Shown: one piece after another, positions 8,774 through 17,411 of the stretch
Layout of the letters: the number at the start of each line of letters is the position of its first letter
Numbering within the stretch: position 1 is the stretch's first letter
NCBI GenBank assembly: GCA_003220535.1
Contig: QHSU01000011.1
Span: forward strand, 1-64,000
Origin: Candidatus Rokuibacteriota bacterium
Lineage (GTDB): Bacteria > Methylomirabilota > Methylomirabilia > Rokubacteriales > CSP1-6
DNA length: 64,000 nucleotides
Direction of reading: 5' to 3'
The notes under the pieces: generated by a model
What the model was told of the DNA's origin: nothing
The model's database searches: none
What the model saw: the letters and a program-made list of their open reading frames with translations, nothing else
Made by a program: the position numbers and the translations under genes

Positions 8774-9307
8774 GTGGCGGAAGCGAAGATCGATCCGAGC
8801 GTGCTGGAGCTGAACGATCGCGTCGTCTCCATCAACCGCGTGGCCAAGGTCGTCAAGGGCGGCCGGCGGTTCTCGTTCACGGCGCTGGTCGTCGTCGGCG
8901 ACGGTCGCGGCCACGTGGGCGTCGGCCTCGGCAAGGCCCACGAGGTGCCGGAGGCGATCCGGAAAGCGGTGGAGCACGCCAAGAAGGACCTGATCTTCGT
9001 GCCGTTGAAGGATACGACGATCCCCTGTGAGATCACCGGCCACTTCGGCGCCGGCCGGGTCTTCCTGAAGCCGGCCGTGCCGGGCACGGGAGTCATCGCG
9101 GGCGGCGCCGTGCGACCGATCCTCGAGGCGGCGGGCGTGCAGGACATCCTCACGAAGACCCTCGGCTCCAACAACCCCCACAACGTGCTCAAGGCCACGA
9201 TCGACGCCCTGCGCCGGATCAAGCGCCTTCAGGACCTGCACGCGGCTCGCCGGCGCGGCGACGGCGCCGTCGTGGAGGAGGCGGTCGGTGCCAGACAAGA
9301 AGCTTAA
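8774..9307 (+). CDS. rpsE: 30S ribosomal protein S5
   Basis: 177 residues from GTG 8774, which has a purine-rich Shine-Dalgarno region just upstream. Contains [46 protein letters not shown] and the domain-2 block [35 protein letters not shown]5 affects decoding accuracy at the 30S neck. The last ~20 residues are a charged tail, and the gene overlaps rpmD by 20 nt. Confidence 0.96.
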   Translation: MAEAKIDPSVLELNDRVVSINRVAKVVKGGRRFSFTALVVVGDGRGHVGVGLGKAHEVPEAIRKAVEHAKKDLIFVPLKDTTIPCEITGHFGAGRVFLKPAVPGTGVIAGGAVRPILEAAGVQDILTKTLGSNNPHNVLKATIDALRRIKRLQDLHAARRRGDGAVVEEAVGARQEA

Positions 9308-9476
9308 GGTGACCCTCAGGCGCTCGCTCATCGGTCTCTCCCCCAAGCAGGAGGCGACCGTCAAGGCGCTGGGGCTCCGCCGGATTCGTCAGTCCGTCAG
9401 CCACACGGATTCGGCGACGATTCGCGGCATGATTGCGAAGGTGACCCACGTGCTCGAGGTGACGCGTGAGGCTTGA
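9288..9476 (+). CDS. rpmD: 50S ribosomal protein L30
   Basis: 62 residues from GTG 9288, inside the end of rpsE. The [32 protein letters not shown] core is a normal L30 and the tail [14 protein letters not shown] matches the family. L30 binds 23S rRNA and 5S rRNA surroundings; some bacteria lack it. The 20-nt overlap with rpsE and 11-nt overlap with rplO suggest translational coupling of the three. Confidence 0.95.
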   Translation: MPDKKLKVTLRRSLIGLSPKQEATVKALGLRRIRQSVSHTDSATIRGMIAKVTHVLEVTREA

Positions 9477-9933
9477 GGAGCTGCGCCCGGCGCCGGGTGC
9501 CACGAAGCGGCGCAAGAAGATCGGGCGCGGCCCGGGCTCCGGCCACGGCAAGACGTCCGGCAAGGGCCACAAGGGCCACAGGGCCCGGTCCGGCGGCGGA
9601 AAGACCGGCGGCTTCGAGGGCGGTCAGATGCCGCTCTACCGGCGTTTGCCGAAGCGCGGCTTCCTCCCCCATGGTGGGAAGACCGTCTACGCCGTCGTGA
9701 ACCTCAAGTCGCTGGTCGGGTTCGCGGCTAACGCCGTGGTCGATCCCGACAGCCTCGCCCAGGCGGGCCTGATCAAGCTCAGCGGGCGGTCGCGCGTGAA
9801 GGTGCTCGGCGAGGGGGACGTCGCGCACGCGCTGACGGTGCGCGCGCACGCGGTGAGCGAGTCGGCGCGCGCGAAGATCGAGGCCAGGGGCGGTCGCGTC
9901 GAGCCGATTGCCGAGCGGGTGCCGGCTTCGTGA
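9466..9933 (+). CDS. rplO: 50S ribosomal protein L15
   Basis: 155 residues from GTG 9466. N-terminal basic glycine-rich arm (RRKKIGRGPGSGHGKTSGKGHKG ... GGFEGGQMPLYRRLPKRGF) followed by the L15 globular domain ending at LSESARAKIEA-type helix and GGRVEPI. L15 binds many 23S rRNA domains during assembly. Its TGA overlaps the secY GTG (9930), as in many spc operons. Confidence 0.96.
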   Translation: MRLEELRPAPGATKRRKKIGRGPGSGHGKTSGKGHKGHRARSGGGKTGGFEGGQMPLYRRLPKRGFLPHGGKTVYAVVNLKSLVGFAANAVVDPDSLAQAGLIKLSGRSRVKVLGEGDVAHALTVRAHAVSESARAKIEARGGRVEPIAERVPAS

Positions 9934-11258
9934 TCGAGAGCCTCCAGAGCTTCCAGAACGTCTTCAAGATCCCGGAGCTGAAGCGCCGCGTCATCATGAC
10001 CGCGGTGCTGCTGGTCGCGTATCGGCTGGGGGCCCACGTGCCCACCCCCGGGATCGACGGGCACGCACTCTCCCAGTTCTTCGATCAGGTCCAGGGCACG
10101 CTCCTCGGGATGGTCGACCTCTTCTCCGGCGGTAATCTGCGGCGCCTGTCCATCTTCGCGCTCGGCATCATGCCGTACATCTCGGCCTCGATCATCCTGC
10201 AGCTCTTGACCGTCGTCGTCCCGACGCTCGAGCGGCTCGCGAAGGAAGGTGAGGCGGGCCGCAAGAAGATCACCCAATACACCCGGTACGGCACGATCGT
10301 GCTGTCGGGGGTCCAGGCGCTCGGCATCGCGTACGGGCTCGAGAGCATGCGGAGCCCCACGGGCCTCTCGATCGTACCGACACCCGGCTGGGGGTTCCGG
10401 CTGCTGACGATGGTCACCCTGACCGCGGGGACCGCGCTGATCATGTGGATGGGCGAGCAGATCTCCGAGAAGGGGATCGGCAACGGGATCTCGCTGATCA
10501 TCTTCGCGGGCATCGTCGTGCGGCTGCCGTCGGCCATCACCGCCTCGTACACCCTCCTGTCGACCGGCGAGCTGAAGCTCTTCGTCGTCGGCGCGATCAT
10601 CGTGGTGATGATCGCCGTGACCGCGGCGGTCGTCCTCATGCAGGAGGGGCAGCGGAAGATCCCCGTGCAGTACGCCAAGCGCGTCGTCGGCCGGCGCGTC
10701 TACGGCGGCCAGTCGACGCACATCCCGCTGCGGATCAACACCGCCGGCGTCATCCCGGTCATCTTCGCGTCCTCGCTGATCCTGTTCCCGGCGACCCTGA
10801 CGCGCTTCGTCCCGCACCCGTGGATGCAGCTGATCGCCGATGCGATGTCGCCGGGACGCGTCTTCTACACCGTGTCGTACATGGCGCTGATCGTCTTCTT
10901 CGCCTACTTCTACACGGCGATCGTGTTCAACCCGATCGACCTGGCCGACAACATGAAGAAGTACGGCGGCTTCATCCCGGGCGTGCGGCCGGGCAAGAAG
11001 ACGGCGGAGTACATCGACCGGACGCTCACGCGCATCACGCTGCCGGGGGCGCTGTTCCTCGCCCTGATCTCGGTGCTCCCGGACTACCTGATCCGGTGGT
11101 TCAACGTACCGTTCTATTTCGGTGGGACGAGTCTCCTGATCGTGGTCGGCGTGGCGCTCGACACCGTGCGGCAAATGGAATCGCACCTGCTCATGCGCAA
11201 CTACGAGGGCTTCCTGAAGAAATCCAAGTCGCGCTCGGGCGCGTTCGCGCGGAGCTGA
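9930..11258 (+). CDS. secY: Protein translocase subunit SecY
   Basis: 442 residues with about ten hydrophobic helices, the normal SecY topology. Conserved features include the N-terminal FQNVFKIPELKRRV helix, the plug region FSGGNLRRLSIFALGIMPYISASIILQLL, and the cytoplasmic loop RKITQYTRYGT. SecY forms the protein-conducting channel with SecE and SecG in the inner membrane. It starts at GTG 9930 overlapping the rplO stop by 4 nt and precedes adk by 2 nt. Confidence 0.98.
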   Translation: MIESLQSFQNVFKIPELKRRVIMTAVLLVAYRLGAHVPTPGIDGHALSQFFDQVQGTLLGMVDLFSGGNLRRLSIFALGIMPYISASIILQLLTVVVPTLERLAKEGEAGRKKITQYTRYGTIVLSGVQALGIAYGLESMRSPTGLSIVPTPGWGFRLLTMVTLTAGTALIMWMGEQISEKGIGNGISLIIFAGIVVRLPSAITASYTLLSTGELKLFVVGAIIVVMIAVTAAVVLMQEGQRKIPVQYAKRVVGRRVYGGQSTHIPLRINTAGVIPVIFASSLILFPATLTRFVPHPWMQLIADAMSPGRVFYTVSYMALIVFFAYFYTAIVFNPIDLADNMKKYGGFIPGVRPGKKTAEYIDRTLTRITLPGALFLALISVLPDYLIRWFNVPFYFGGTSLLIVVGVALDTVRQMESHLLMRNYEGFLKKSKSRSGAFARS

Positions 11259-11260
11259 GC

Positions 11261-11911
11261 GTGCGCGTCGCGTTCCTCGGACCTCCCGGTGCCGGCAAGG
11301 GCACGCAGGCGCGTGAGCTTGCGCGCGAGTGGGGTGTGCTCCACCTGGCGACCGGCGACATGCTGCGCGAGGCGGTAGCGGCGGGGACGGCGGTCGGCGC
11401 CGAGGCCAAGCGCTACATGGATCAAGGCGCGCTCGTCCCCGACGACGTGATCATCCGGTTGATGGCCGAGCGCCTCGGCGCGGCCGACGCGGCGAAGGGC
11501 TTCATCCTCGACGGCTTTCCGCGGACGATCGCCCAGGCGGAGGCACTCGCAAAGCTCTTGAAGGACCTCGGCCAGACGCTCGACGCGGTGGTTTACTTCG
11601 ACGTCTCCGAGCCCGAGCTCTTGCGCCGGCTGACGGGCCGGCGCGTCTGCCGCGCATGCGGCCACACGTACCACCTGACGTCGAGCCCTCCGAAGCGCGC
11701 CGGCGTCTGCGACGCGTGTGGTGGCGAGCTCTATCAGCGGGACGACGACCGCGAGGCCACCGTGCGGAATCGCCTCGAGGTCTACCGACGGCAGACGGTG
11801 CCCCTGCTCGACTACTACCGCGCGCGCAACCAGCTCACCACCGTGTCCGGCGAGGGACCGGTGGCCGCCATCCGGGAGGCGATCCGGAACGCCGTGGGCG
11901 CCGAACGATGA
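11261..11911 (+). CDS. adk: Adenylate kinase, zinc-LID type
   Basis: 216 residues from GTG 11261. P-loop GPPGAGKGT at residues 7-15, the ATGDMLR AMP-binding region at 30-36 and the DGFPRT motif at 84-89. The LID domain carries C130, C133, C150 and C153, four cysteines that bind a structural zinc in many Gram-positive and thermophilic enzymes. It converts ATP + AMP to 2 ADP. secY-adk-map order is standard; its TGA overlaps the map ATG (ATGA). Confidence 0.97.
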   Translation: MRVAFLGPPGAGKGTQARELAREWGVLHLATGDMLREAVAAGTAVGAEAKRYMDQGALVPDDVIIRLMAERLGAADAAKGFILDGFPRTIAQAEALAKLLKDLGQTLDAVVYFDVSEPELLRRLTGRRVCRACGHTYHLTSSPPKRAGVCDACGGELYQRDDDREATVRNRLEVYRRQTVPLLDYYRARNQLTTVSGEGPVAAIREAIRNAVGAER

Positions 11912-12708
11912 TCGTGCTCAAGTCGACGCGCGAGATCGGGCTCATGCGCCGCGCCGGTCACATCCTGGCGGGTTTGATGGACCGTCTGCGCACCTCCGTC
12001 CGCCCGGGGATGTCGACGCTCGACATCGACGAGGACGTCGAGGCTTACATCCACCGCGAAGGCGCCGCGCCCGCCTTCAAGGGCTATCGCGGGTTCCCGG
12101 CGACGGTCTGCGTCTCGATCAACGAGGAAGTCGTGCACGGTATCCCGTCACCGCGGCGCAAGATCCACGAGGGGGACATCGTCGGCCTCGACCTCGGGTG
12201 CATCGTCGAGGGCTACTACGCAGACTGCGCGTTCACGCTGCCCATCGGCACGGTGCCCCCGAAGGTCCAGAAGCTCCTGGACGTCACGCGGGAGAGCCTG
12301 GACCGGGCGATCCAGGAGTGCCGGCCGGGCCGGCGCCTGTCGGACGTGTCGCACGCAGTCCAGTCACACGTCGAGGCGCACGGGTTCGCGGTCGTGCGCG
12401 CCTTCGTGGGGCACGGCATCGGGCGGGCGCTGCACGAAGAGCCCCAGATCCCCAACTTCGGGGACCCGGGACGCGGTCCACAGCTCCGGGCCGGGATGGT
12501 GCTGGCGATCGAGCCGATGGTGACGATGGGGAGCTGGGAGGTCAGGATCCTGGACGACGGCTGGACGGCGGTGACGCAGGACGGTAGCCTGGCGGCGCAC
12601 TTCGAGCACACCGTGGCGGTGACCGAGAACGGCCCCGAGGTGCTGACGAGCCGGACCGGCCAGTCGGCGCAGACGGCGCCCAGGGCGCATGCGAGTCAAG
12701 GACGATGA
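11908..12708 (+). CDS. map: Methionine aminopeptidase, type I
   Basis: 266 residues from ATG 11908, overlapping the adk stop by 4 nt. All catalytic residues can be placed by comparison with E. coli: H77 (VVHGIPS), metal ligands D95, D106, H169, E202 and E233, plus H176. It removes the initiator methionine from nascent proteins. The C terminus extends ~25 residues beyond the catalytic core as an Ala/Gln/Ser tail. infA follows after 6 nt. Confidence 0.97.
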   Translation: MIVLKSTREIGLMRRAGHILAGLMDRLRTSVRPGMSTLDIDEDVEAYIHREGAAPAFKGYRGFPATVCVSINEEVVHGIPSPRRKIHEGDIVGLDLGCIVEGYYADCAFTLPIGTVPPKVQKLLDVTRESLDRAIQECRPGRRLSDVSHAVQSHVEAHGFAVVRAFVGHGIGRALHEEPQIPNFGDPGRGPQLRAGMVLAIEPMVTMGSWEVRILDDGWTAVTQDGSLAAHFEHTVAVTENGPEVLTSRTGQSAQTAPRAHASQGR

Positions 12709-12714
12709 CGAACG

Positions 12715-12933
12715 ATGCCTAAAGAAGATGCGATCGAGGTCGAAGGGATGGTCGTCGAGCCTCTGCCCAACGCGATGTTCCGGGTCGAGCTCGAGAACGG
12801 GCACAAGGTGCTCGCGCACGTCAGCGGGAAGATGCGGATGAACTTCATCCGTATCCTGCCCGGCGACCGCGTGAAGGTCGAGCTGTCGCCGTACGACCTC
12901 ACCCGAGGCCGGATCACCTATCGGTTCAAGTAG
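12715..12933 (+). CDS. infA: Translation initiation factor IF-1
   Basis: 72 residues, the exact family length. S1-like OB fold with [19 protein letters not shown], the [15 protein letters not shown] loop and the end [23 protein letters not shown]-1 occupies the A site during initiation and assists IF-2 and IF-3. Located between map and rpmJ, as in many spc-alpha clusters. Confidence 0.97.
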   Translation: MPKEDAIEVEGMVVEPLPNAMFRVELENGHKVLAHVSGKMRMNFIRILPGDRVKVELSPYDLTRGRITYRFK

Positions 12934-12951
12934 GAAGGGGACGAGCGAGCG

Positions 12952-13065
12952 ATGAAGGTACGACCGTCGATCAAGGTGCGCTGCGAGCACTGCAAGATCG
13001 TCAAGCGGCGCGGCGTGACGCGGATCATCTGCAAGAACCCGCGCCACAAAGCGCGACAGGGCTGA
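12952..13065 (+). CDS. rpmJ: 50S ribosomal protein L36, zinc form
   Basis: A 37-codon gene between infA and rpsM, ATG 12952 to TGA 13063-13065. The protein starts [15 protein letters not shown] and ends [14 protein letters not shown]. Zinc ligands are C11, C14, C27 and H32, the standard CCCH set. GGGGACGAGCG upstream acts as the ribosome-binding region. L36 is the smallest ribosomal protein and helps organise 23S rRNA near L6. Confidence 0.96.
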   Translation: MKVRPSIKVRCEHCKIVKRRGVTRIICKNPRHKARQG

Positions 13066-13083
13066 GAGCGGGCGGAGGCGACT

Positions 13084-13518
13084 ATGGCACGAGTGGCGGG
13101 AGTGGATCTGCCCCGGGAAAAGCGGGGCGAAATCGCGGTGACGTACATCTACGGTCTCGGGCGGTCCACGGGGCGGCGCATTCTGCTCCGGGCCAACGTC
13201 GATCCCGGCAAGCGCGTGAAGGCGTGGACGGACGACGAGGTGAATCGGATCCGCGAGATCATCGAGCGTGAGCTCAAGGTCGAAGGCGACCTGCGCCGCG
13301 ATATCTCGATGAACGTGAAGCGGCTCATGGACATCGGCGCGTACCGTGGAATACGGCATCGGCGCGGGCTCCCGGTGCGGGGGCAGCGCACGCACACCAA
13401 CGCCCGAACGCGGAAGGGGAAGCGACGTGGCGTGATGGTGAAGAAGAAGCCGGCGTCGGCGCCGGCGGCGCCCGCGGCCGCCCCGGCGGCGGCCGCGCCG
13501 AAGAAGGCAGGAGCGTAA
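13084..13518 (+). CDS. rpsM: 30S ribosomal protein S13 with C-terminal tail
   Basis: 144 residues (E. coli 118). Contains [25 protein letters not shown], the helix-turn segment and the [25 protein letters not shown] signature. Residues ~119-144 are an Ala/Pro/Lys tail ([15 protein letters not shown] type). S13 forms intersubunit bridges B1a/B1b and contacts P-site tRNA. It begins the alpha-operon part of the cluster and precedes rpsK by 3 nt. Confidence 0.96.
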   Translation: MARVAGVDLPREKRGEIAVTYIYGLGRSTGRRILLRANVDPGKRVKAWTDDEVNRIREIIERELKVEGDLRRDISMNVKRLMDIGAYRGIRHRRGLPVRGQRTHTNARTRKGKRRGVMVKKKPASAPAAPAAAPAAAAPKKAGA

Positions 13519-13521
13519 GGC

Positions 13522-13929
13522 ATGGCCGAAGAGGCGAAACCGACACCACGGAAGAAGGGTGGCAAGAAGCGCGAGCGGCGCGAGGTGCGCACCGGCATCG
13601 CCCACATCCAGGCGACGTTCAACAACACGATCGTCACGCTCACGGACCGGATGGGCAACGTCGTGTCCTGGTCGAGCGCCGGCAGCGCCGGGTTCAAGGG
13701 CTCGCGCAAGAGCACGCCCTTCGCCGCCCAGACGGCCTCCGAGCTCGCCGCGCGCAAGGCGATGGAGTACGGCCTCAAGCAGGTCGAGGTCTTCGTGCGC
13801 GGCCCGGGCGCGGGTCGAGAGGCGGCCATCCGCTCGCTGCAGGCCGCCGGCCTCGAAATCACCTCGATCCGTGACGTGACGCCGATCCCCCACGACGGGT
13901 GCCGCCCGCCGAAGCGGCGGCGGGTGTAG
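13522..13929 (+). CDS. rpsK: 30S ribosomal protein S11
   Basis: 135 residues. After a ~17-residue Lys/Arg-rich start, the protein shows [39 protein letters not shown] and the end [24 protein letters not shown]11 lies on the platform next to the Shine-Dalgarno helix. Spacing is 3 nt from rpsM and 9 nt to rpsD. Confidence 0.97.
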   Translation: MAEEAKPTPRKKGGKKRERREVRTGIAHIQATFNNTIVTLTDRMGNVVSWSSAGSAGFKGSRKSTPFAAQTASELAARKAMEYGLKQVEVFVRGPGAGREAAIRSLQAAGLEITSIRDVTPIPHDGCRPPKRRRV

Positions 13930-13938
13930 GGCGCGGCG

Positions 13939-14562
13939 ATGGCGCGGTATCGCGACGCGAAGTGCCGACTCTGCCGACGCGAGGGTATGAAGCTCTTCCT
14001 GAAGGGCGCGCGCTGCTTCACGGACAAGTGCGCGATCGAGCGACGCAACTACCCGCCCGGCCAGCACGGGCTCAACCGCGGCAAGCTGACCGCCTTCGGC
14101 GTCCAGCTCCGCGAGAAGCAGAAGGCGAAACGGATCTACGGCGTGCTGGAGAGCCAGTTCCGCAAGTACTTCCAGTGGGCGGAGGCCGAGAAGGGCGTCA
14201 CCGGCGAGAATCTCCTGCGGCTCCTCGAGCTGCGTCTCGACAACGTCGTGCACCGGCTCGGGTTCGCGGCCTCGCGTCGGGAAGGCCGGCAGATGGTCGC
14301 CCACGGCCACTTCCAGGTGAACGGCCGGAAGGTGTCGATCCCGTCGTTCCTCGTGAAGGTCGGCGACGCGGTTCAGCTGCGACCGACGTCCAAGCTGCAG
14401 GCGCGGCTCGACGACAACCTCAACGCCGGCCGCGGCCAGGTGCCGCAGTGGCTCGAGCTCGAGCCGAACGAGAAGAAGGGCGTCGTCCGGAGCCTGCCGC
14501 TGCGTGACGACATCCAGATCCCCGTCGCCGAGCAGCTCATCGTCGAGCTGTACAGCAAGTAA
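13939..14562 (+). CDS. rpsD: 30S ribosomal protein S4, zinc (C+) form
   Basis: 207 residues. N-terminal zinc motif C9, C12, C26, C31 ([10 protein letters not shown] ... [14 protein letters not shown]), then NYPPGQHG and the S4 RNA-binding domain ([33 protein letters not shown]). S4 initiates 16S rRNA folding and in E. coli represses the alpha operon. Ends [12 protein letters not shown]; rpoA starts 8 nt later. Confidence 0.97.
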   Translation: MARYRDAKCRLCRREGMKLFLKGARCFTDKCAIERRNYPPGQHGLNRGKLTAFGVQLREKQKAKRIYGVLESQFRKYFQWAEAEKGVTGENLLRLLELRLDNVVHRLGFAASRREGRQMVAHGHFQVNGRKVSIPSFLVKVGDAVQLRPTSKLQARLDDNLNAGRGQVPQWLELEPNEKKGVVRSLPLRDDIQIPVAEQLIVELYSK

Positions 14563-14570
14563 GGAAGGCT

Positions 14571-15551
14571 ATGCCACGGATTCCATTTCAGAAGCCGAAA
14601 AAGGTCGAGTGGGAGATCCTGAGCGACCAGTACGGCCGGCTCGTCGCCGAGCCCTTCGAGAAGGGCTATGCGCTCACCGTCGGGAACTCGCTCCGGCGGA
14701 CCTTGCTCGCGGTCGTGCCGGGCGCGGCCGTGTCCTGGGTGCGGATCGACGGCGTGAAGAGCGCCGAGGCCAAGATCCCCGGGGTCAAGGAAAGCACCGT
14801 CGATGTCCTGCTCAACCTCAAGAAGCTCTCGATCCAGGTGCCGTCGGGAGAGTCCAAGATCCTCCGGATCGAGGTGAGCGGGCCGAAGACCGTGACGGGC
14901 GCGGACGTCCCCGAGACCGACATCGAGGTGGTGAATCCCGAAATCCACCTCTTCACCATCGAGTCCGCCACGCGAGTGACGATCGAGCTCGGCGTGGGTA
15001 TCGGCCGGGGCTACGAGGCGGTCGATCGCGCCACCGTGGCCGTCCCGGCCGGCGCGCTGGCGCTCGACGCCGCGTACTCGCCCATCACGCGGGTGGCCTA
15101 TAACGTCGAGATGTCACGGCTCGGGAAGATCACCGACTACGAGAAGCTGGTGGTCGAGGTCTGGACGAACGGCTCGGTGAGCCCCGACGACGCGCTGACG
15201 CGGGCGTCGACCTATCTCAAGGACCACTTCCACCCGCTGGCGGCCGGCGTGCCGCGCGAGGACGAAGAGGCGGAGGGCGCGGACGGCGAGGCGTTCCTCC
15301 GCGATGCCCTCGGCAAGACGCTCGAGGAGCTGGCGCTGCCGGCGCGCGCCATCAATGCGCTGAAGAACGCCGAATTGAACCTGGTCGTCGATCTCGTCCA
15401 GAAGAACGAAGGCGACCTCGAGCACGTGAAGAACCTCGGCGAAAAGTCGATCGACGAGATCAAGACGGCGCTCGGCGCGCTCGGGCTGTCACTCGGCATG
15501 CGCATCGATCCCAACGTGCTCGGCGCGCTCGGCCGGGGTAGTGTGAGGTGA
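14571..15551 (+). CDS. rpoA: DNA-directed RNA polymerase subunit alpha
   Basis: 326 residues. The N-terminal dimerisation domain includes [21 protein letters not shown] and [12 protein letters not shown]; the C-terminal domain (~residues 240-320) has [23 protein letters not shown] and the [22 protein letters not shown] helix-hairpin block that contacts UP elements and activators. It nucleates core RNA polymerase assembly. It follows rpsD by 8 nt and precedes rplQ by 55 nt. Confidence 0.98.
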   Translation: MPRIPFQKPKKVEWEILSDQYGRLVAEPFEKGYALTVGNSLRRTLLAVVPGAAVSWVRIDGVKSAEAKIPGVKESTVDVLLNLKKLSIQVPSGESKILRIEVSGPKTVTGADVPETDIEVVNPEIHLFTIESATRVTIELGVGIGRGYEAVDRATVAVPAGALALDAAYSPITRVAYNVEMSRLGKITDYEKLVVEVWTNGSVSPDDALTRASTYLKDHFHPLAAGVPREDEEAEGADGEAFLRDALGKTLEELALPARAINALKNAELNLVVDLVQKNEGDLEHVKNLGEKSIDEIKTALGALGLSLGMRIDPNVLGALGRGSVR

Positions 15552-15606
15552 GCCGCCACCGCGGCGGCGAGCCGAACCCTTCAGAGATCGAGGGAGGCGT
15601 CACGCG

Positions 15607-16080
15607 ATGAGGCACCGGAACGCCGGCTACAAGCTCGGCCGGCTCACGCAGCACCGCTGGGCGCTGTTCCGCAACCTGCTCGTCGCGCTGTTCCGGCACG
15701 AGCGCATCACCACGACCGAGGCGAAGGCCAAAGCGGTGCGCGGCCTGGCCGATCACATGATCACCCTGGCCAAGCGCGAGAACCTCCACGCGCGTCGCCA
15801 GGTGCTGTCGATGGTCCCCGACACCGAGGTGGTGGGCCGCCTCTTCGACACGATCGCCGCGCGCTTCGCCGACCGGAACGGCGGCTACACCCGGATCATC
15901 AAGGCCGGCCCGCGCCCCGGCGATGCCGCGCCCATGGTGTTCCTCGAGCTGGTCGACCGCGTCGAGACGCCGAAGGACAAGGACCAGAAGCGCGACAAGA
16001 AGGAACGCGCGCCCCGGGGCGAAGCCGGCGCCACCGGCAAGCGGAAGCGGAAAGAGAAGGCCGCCGCCGCGTCCGCGTAG
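15607..16080 (+). CDS. rplQ: 50S ribosomal protein L17 with basic C-terminal tail
   Basis: 157 residues (E. coli 127). Starts [42 protein letters not shown], a clear L17, and continues through [26 protein letters not shown]. Residues ~125-157 form a Lys/Arg/Ala-rich tail. GAGGGAGG sits 11 nt before the ATG. L17 lies near the tunnel exit. It ends the ribosomal array; no intrinsic terminator is obvious in the next 460 nt. Confidence 0.96.
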   Translation: MRHRNAGYKLGRLTQHRWALFRNLLVALFRHERITTTEAKAKAVRGLADHMITLAKRENLHARRQVLSMVPDTEVVGRLFDTIAARFADRNGGYTRIIKAGPRPGDAAPMVFLELVDRVETPKDKDQKRDKKERAPRGEAGATGKRKRKEKAAAASA

Positions 16081-16540
16081 TTGGTCTCAGCGCCCCGCAC
16101 TGTGTCGTCGATCGCTGAACCATCCGGTCTGGTCCTGCCCGCGGTCTCCGCTCGAGGCCGCGAGCTCATGCAGAAGACGTCGTGGCCCGACGCCTGCCAT
16201 CGGGCTGATAGTTGCCCAACCTCTCGGGGGACGCGCACCCTATGGCCTCGACATCCTCGCTCGCGACACACCTGATGCGGACCGCGGGAGCGAGTCAAGC
16301 TGTGTGCATTGCGGAGGTCGGACGCGAATTGTACGATGAGATAGACCGCGTGGGCCGTGCCGTCGACGGGCTCGACGAGTCGGGCCGGATCTGGATTGTC
16401 TCGACAGATCAAAATCGAGCTTCTGATCTGGTCCACCGAGTTCGCAGGGAACTTCAGGTGAGACTCGTCCACGAGGGCCTGGCGTTCACTGGCGGAAGTC
16501 GCTCGCCGACGTCCGGTCATCCGCTCACCAGGGAGGGGCC
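16081..16540 (+). other. 460-nt gap after rplQ, no convincing gene
   Basis: The sequence is visibly richer in A/T than its surroundings around 16290-16440. An open frame (16212-16568, 118 residues) runs through it and into the next gene in another frame; it has no recognisable domain and weak third-position GC bias. The downstream end carries a strong GGGAGGGG Shine-Dalgarno (16531-16538) for the methyltransferase at 16541. No tRNA, hairpin terminator or repeat was recognised. A decayed gene fragment is possible. Confidence 0.4.
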
Positions 16541-17407
16541 ATGGACCAGCTGCTGCCCGATCGTCTGAAGGAGCTATGGCGCGCGGTCGACGAAAAGCAG
16601 CTCAGCGTGGAGGCGTTCACCCGTGAGCAGGAGCGGCTGCTCGACAACTACCGTCGCACGTGGGCCGACGCCCTCATCCTGGAAGGGCACCCGACGCTGC
16701 GCGAGAGCCTCCTCTCTGAGCTCGGCACATACATGTCGTGCGCGGACCCGGCCGAGATCGAGGCCCGGTGCGCGCGCGCCGTCGCCGTCCTCAAGGGCGA
16801 GTGGCAGGCGCAGGTGATCCCGGGCAGCCGCCACTCGATCGAGCAGTTCTATGACCAGAGTCGGAACACCATCTACGAACTCATGTGGTGGCACACCCTG
16901 ACCGAGGATGCCTCGCCGCTCTCCTATGTCACCGCGCTGCACTTCGCGCGGCGCCACGGTGGCCGCCGCTATCTCGACTTCGGTGCCGGGGTGGGTTCGG
17001 GCTCGATCCTCTTCGCCAGGCACGGGTTCGACGTGACCCTGGCCGATATCAGCTCGACGCTGCTCCGCTTCAGCGCGTGGCGCCTCGACCTGCGCCAGCT
17101 GGCGGCCACCTACGTCGACCTCAAGACCGCGAACCTTCCCGCCGACGCGTTCGACCTTGTGACCGCCATGGACGTCTTCGAACATCTCGTCGATCCGGTG
17201 GAAACGGTCGATCGACTCGCGGCCACGCTCAAGGCGGGCGGCTTTCTCTACGCGCGGATCGCCGCCGAGGCCGACGAGGACCGGCCGCAGCACATCGTCC
17301 ACGACTTCGGACCGACCTTCGAGCGTCTGAAGGCGTTGGGCTTCGTCCGTGTCTGGCAGGACGAGTGGCTCTGGGGCCACCAAGTCTTCCAGAAGTCGCC
17401 GAGGTGA
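16541..17407 (+). CDS. SAM-dependent methyltransferase (class I)
   Basis: 288 residues from ATG 16541, preceded by a strong GGGAGGGG ribosome-binding site. Residues 1-140 are an uncharacterised helical N-terminal region; residues ~144-154 carry motif I (YLDFGAGVGSG), followed by VTLADIS (motif II), LVTAMDVFEHLVDP (post-II) and LKAGGFLYARI (motif III), a Methyltransf_11/12-type fold. The substrate is unknown. It faces two glycosyltransferase-like genes on the other strand with only 4 nt between stops, so a role in glycan or glycolipid modification is a guess. Confidence 0.8.
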   Translation: MDQLLPDRLKELWRAVDEKQLSVEAFTREQERLLDNYRRTWADALILEGHPTLRESLLSELGTYMSCADPAEIEARCARAVAVLKGEWQAQVIPGSRHSIEQFYDQSRNTIYELMWWHTLTEDASPLSYVTALHFARRHGGRRYLDFGAGVGSGSILFARHGFDVTLADISSTLLRFSAWRLDLRQLAATYVDLKTANLPADAFDLVTAMDVFEHLVDPVETVDRLAATLKAGGFLYARIAAEADEDRPQHIVHDFGPTFERLKALGFVRVWQDEWLWGHQVFQKSPR

Positions 17408-17411
17408 TACC

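Noticed and set aside
16212..16568. Open frame of 118 codons in the gap after rplQ
   Set aside because: It overlaps the better-supported methyltransferase start, has no recognisable motif and weak codon bias. I left it as a possible remnant only.
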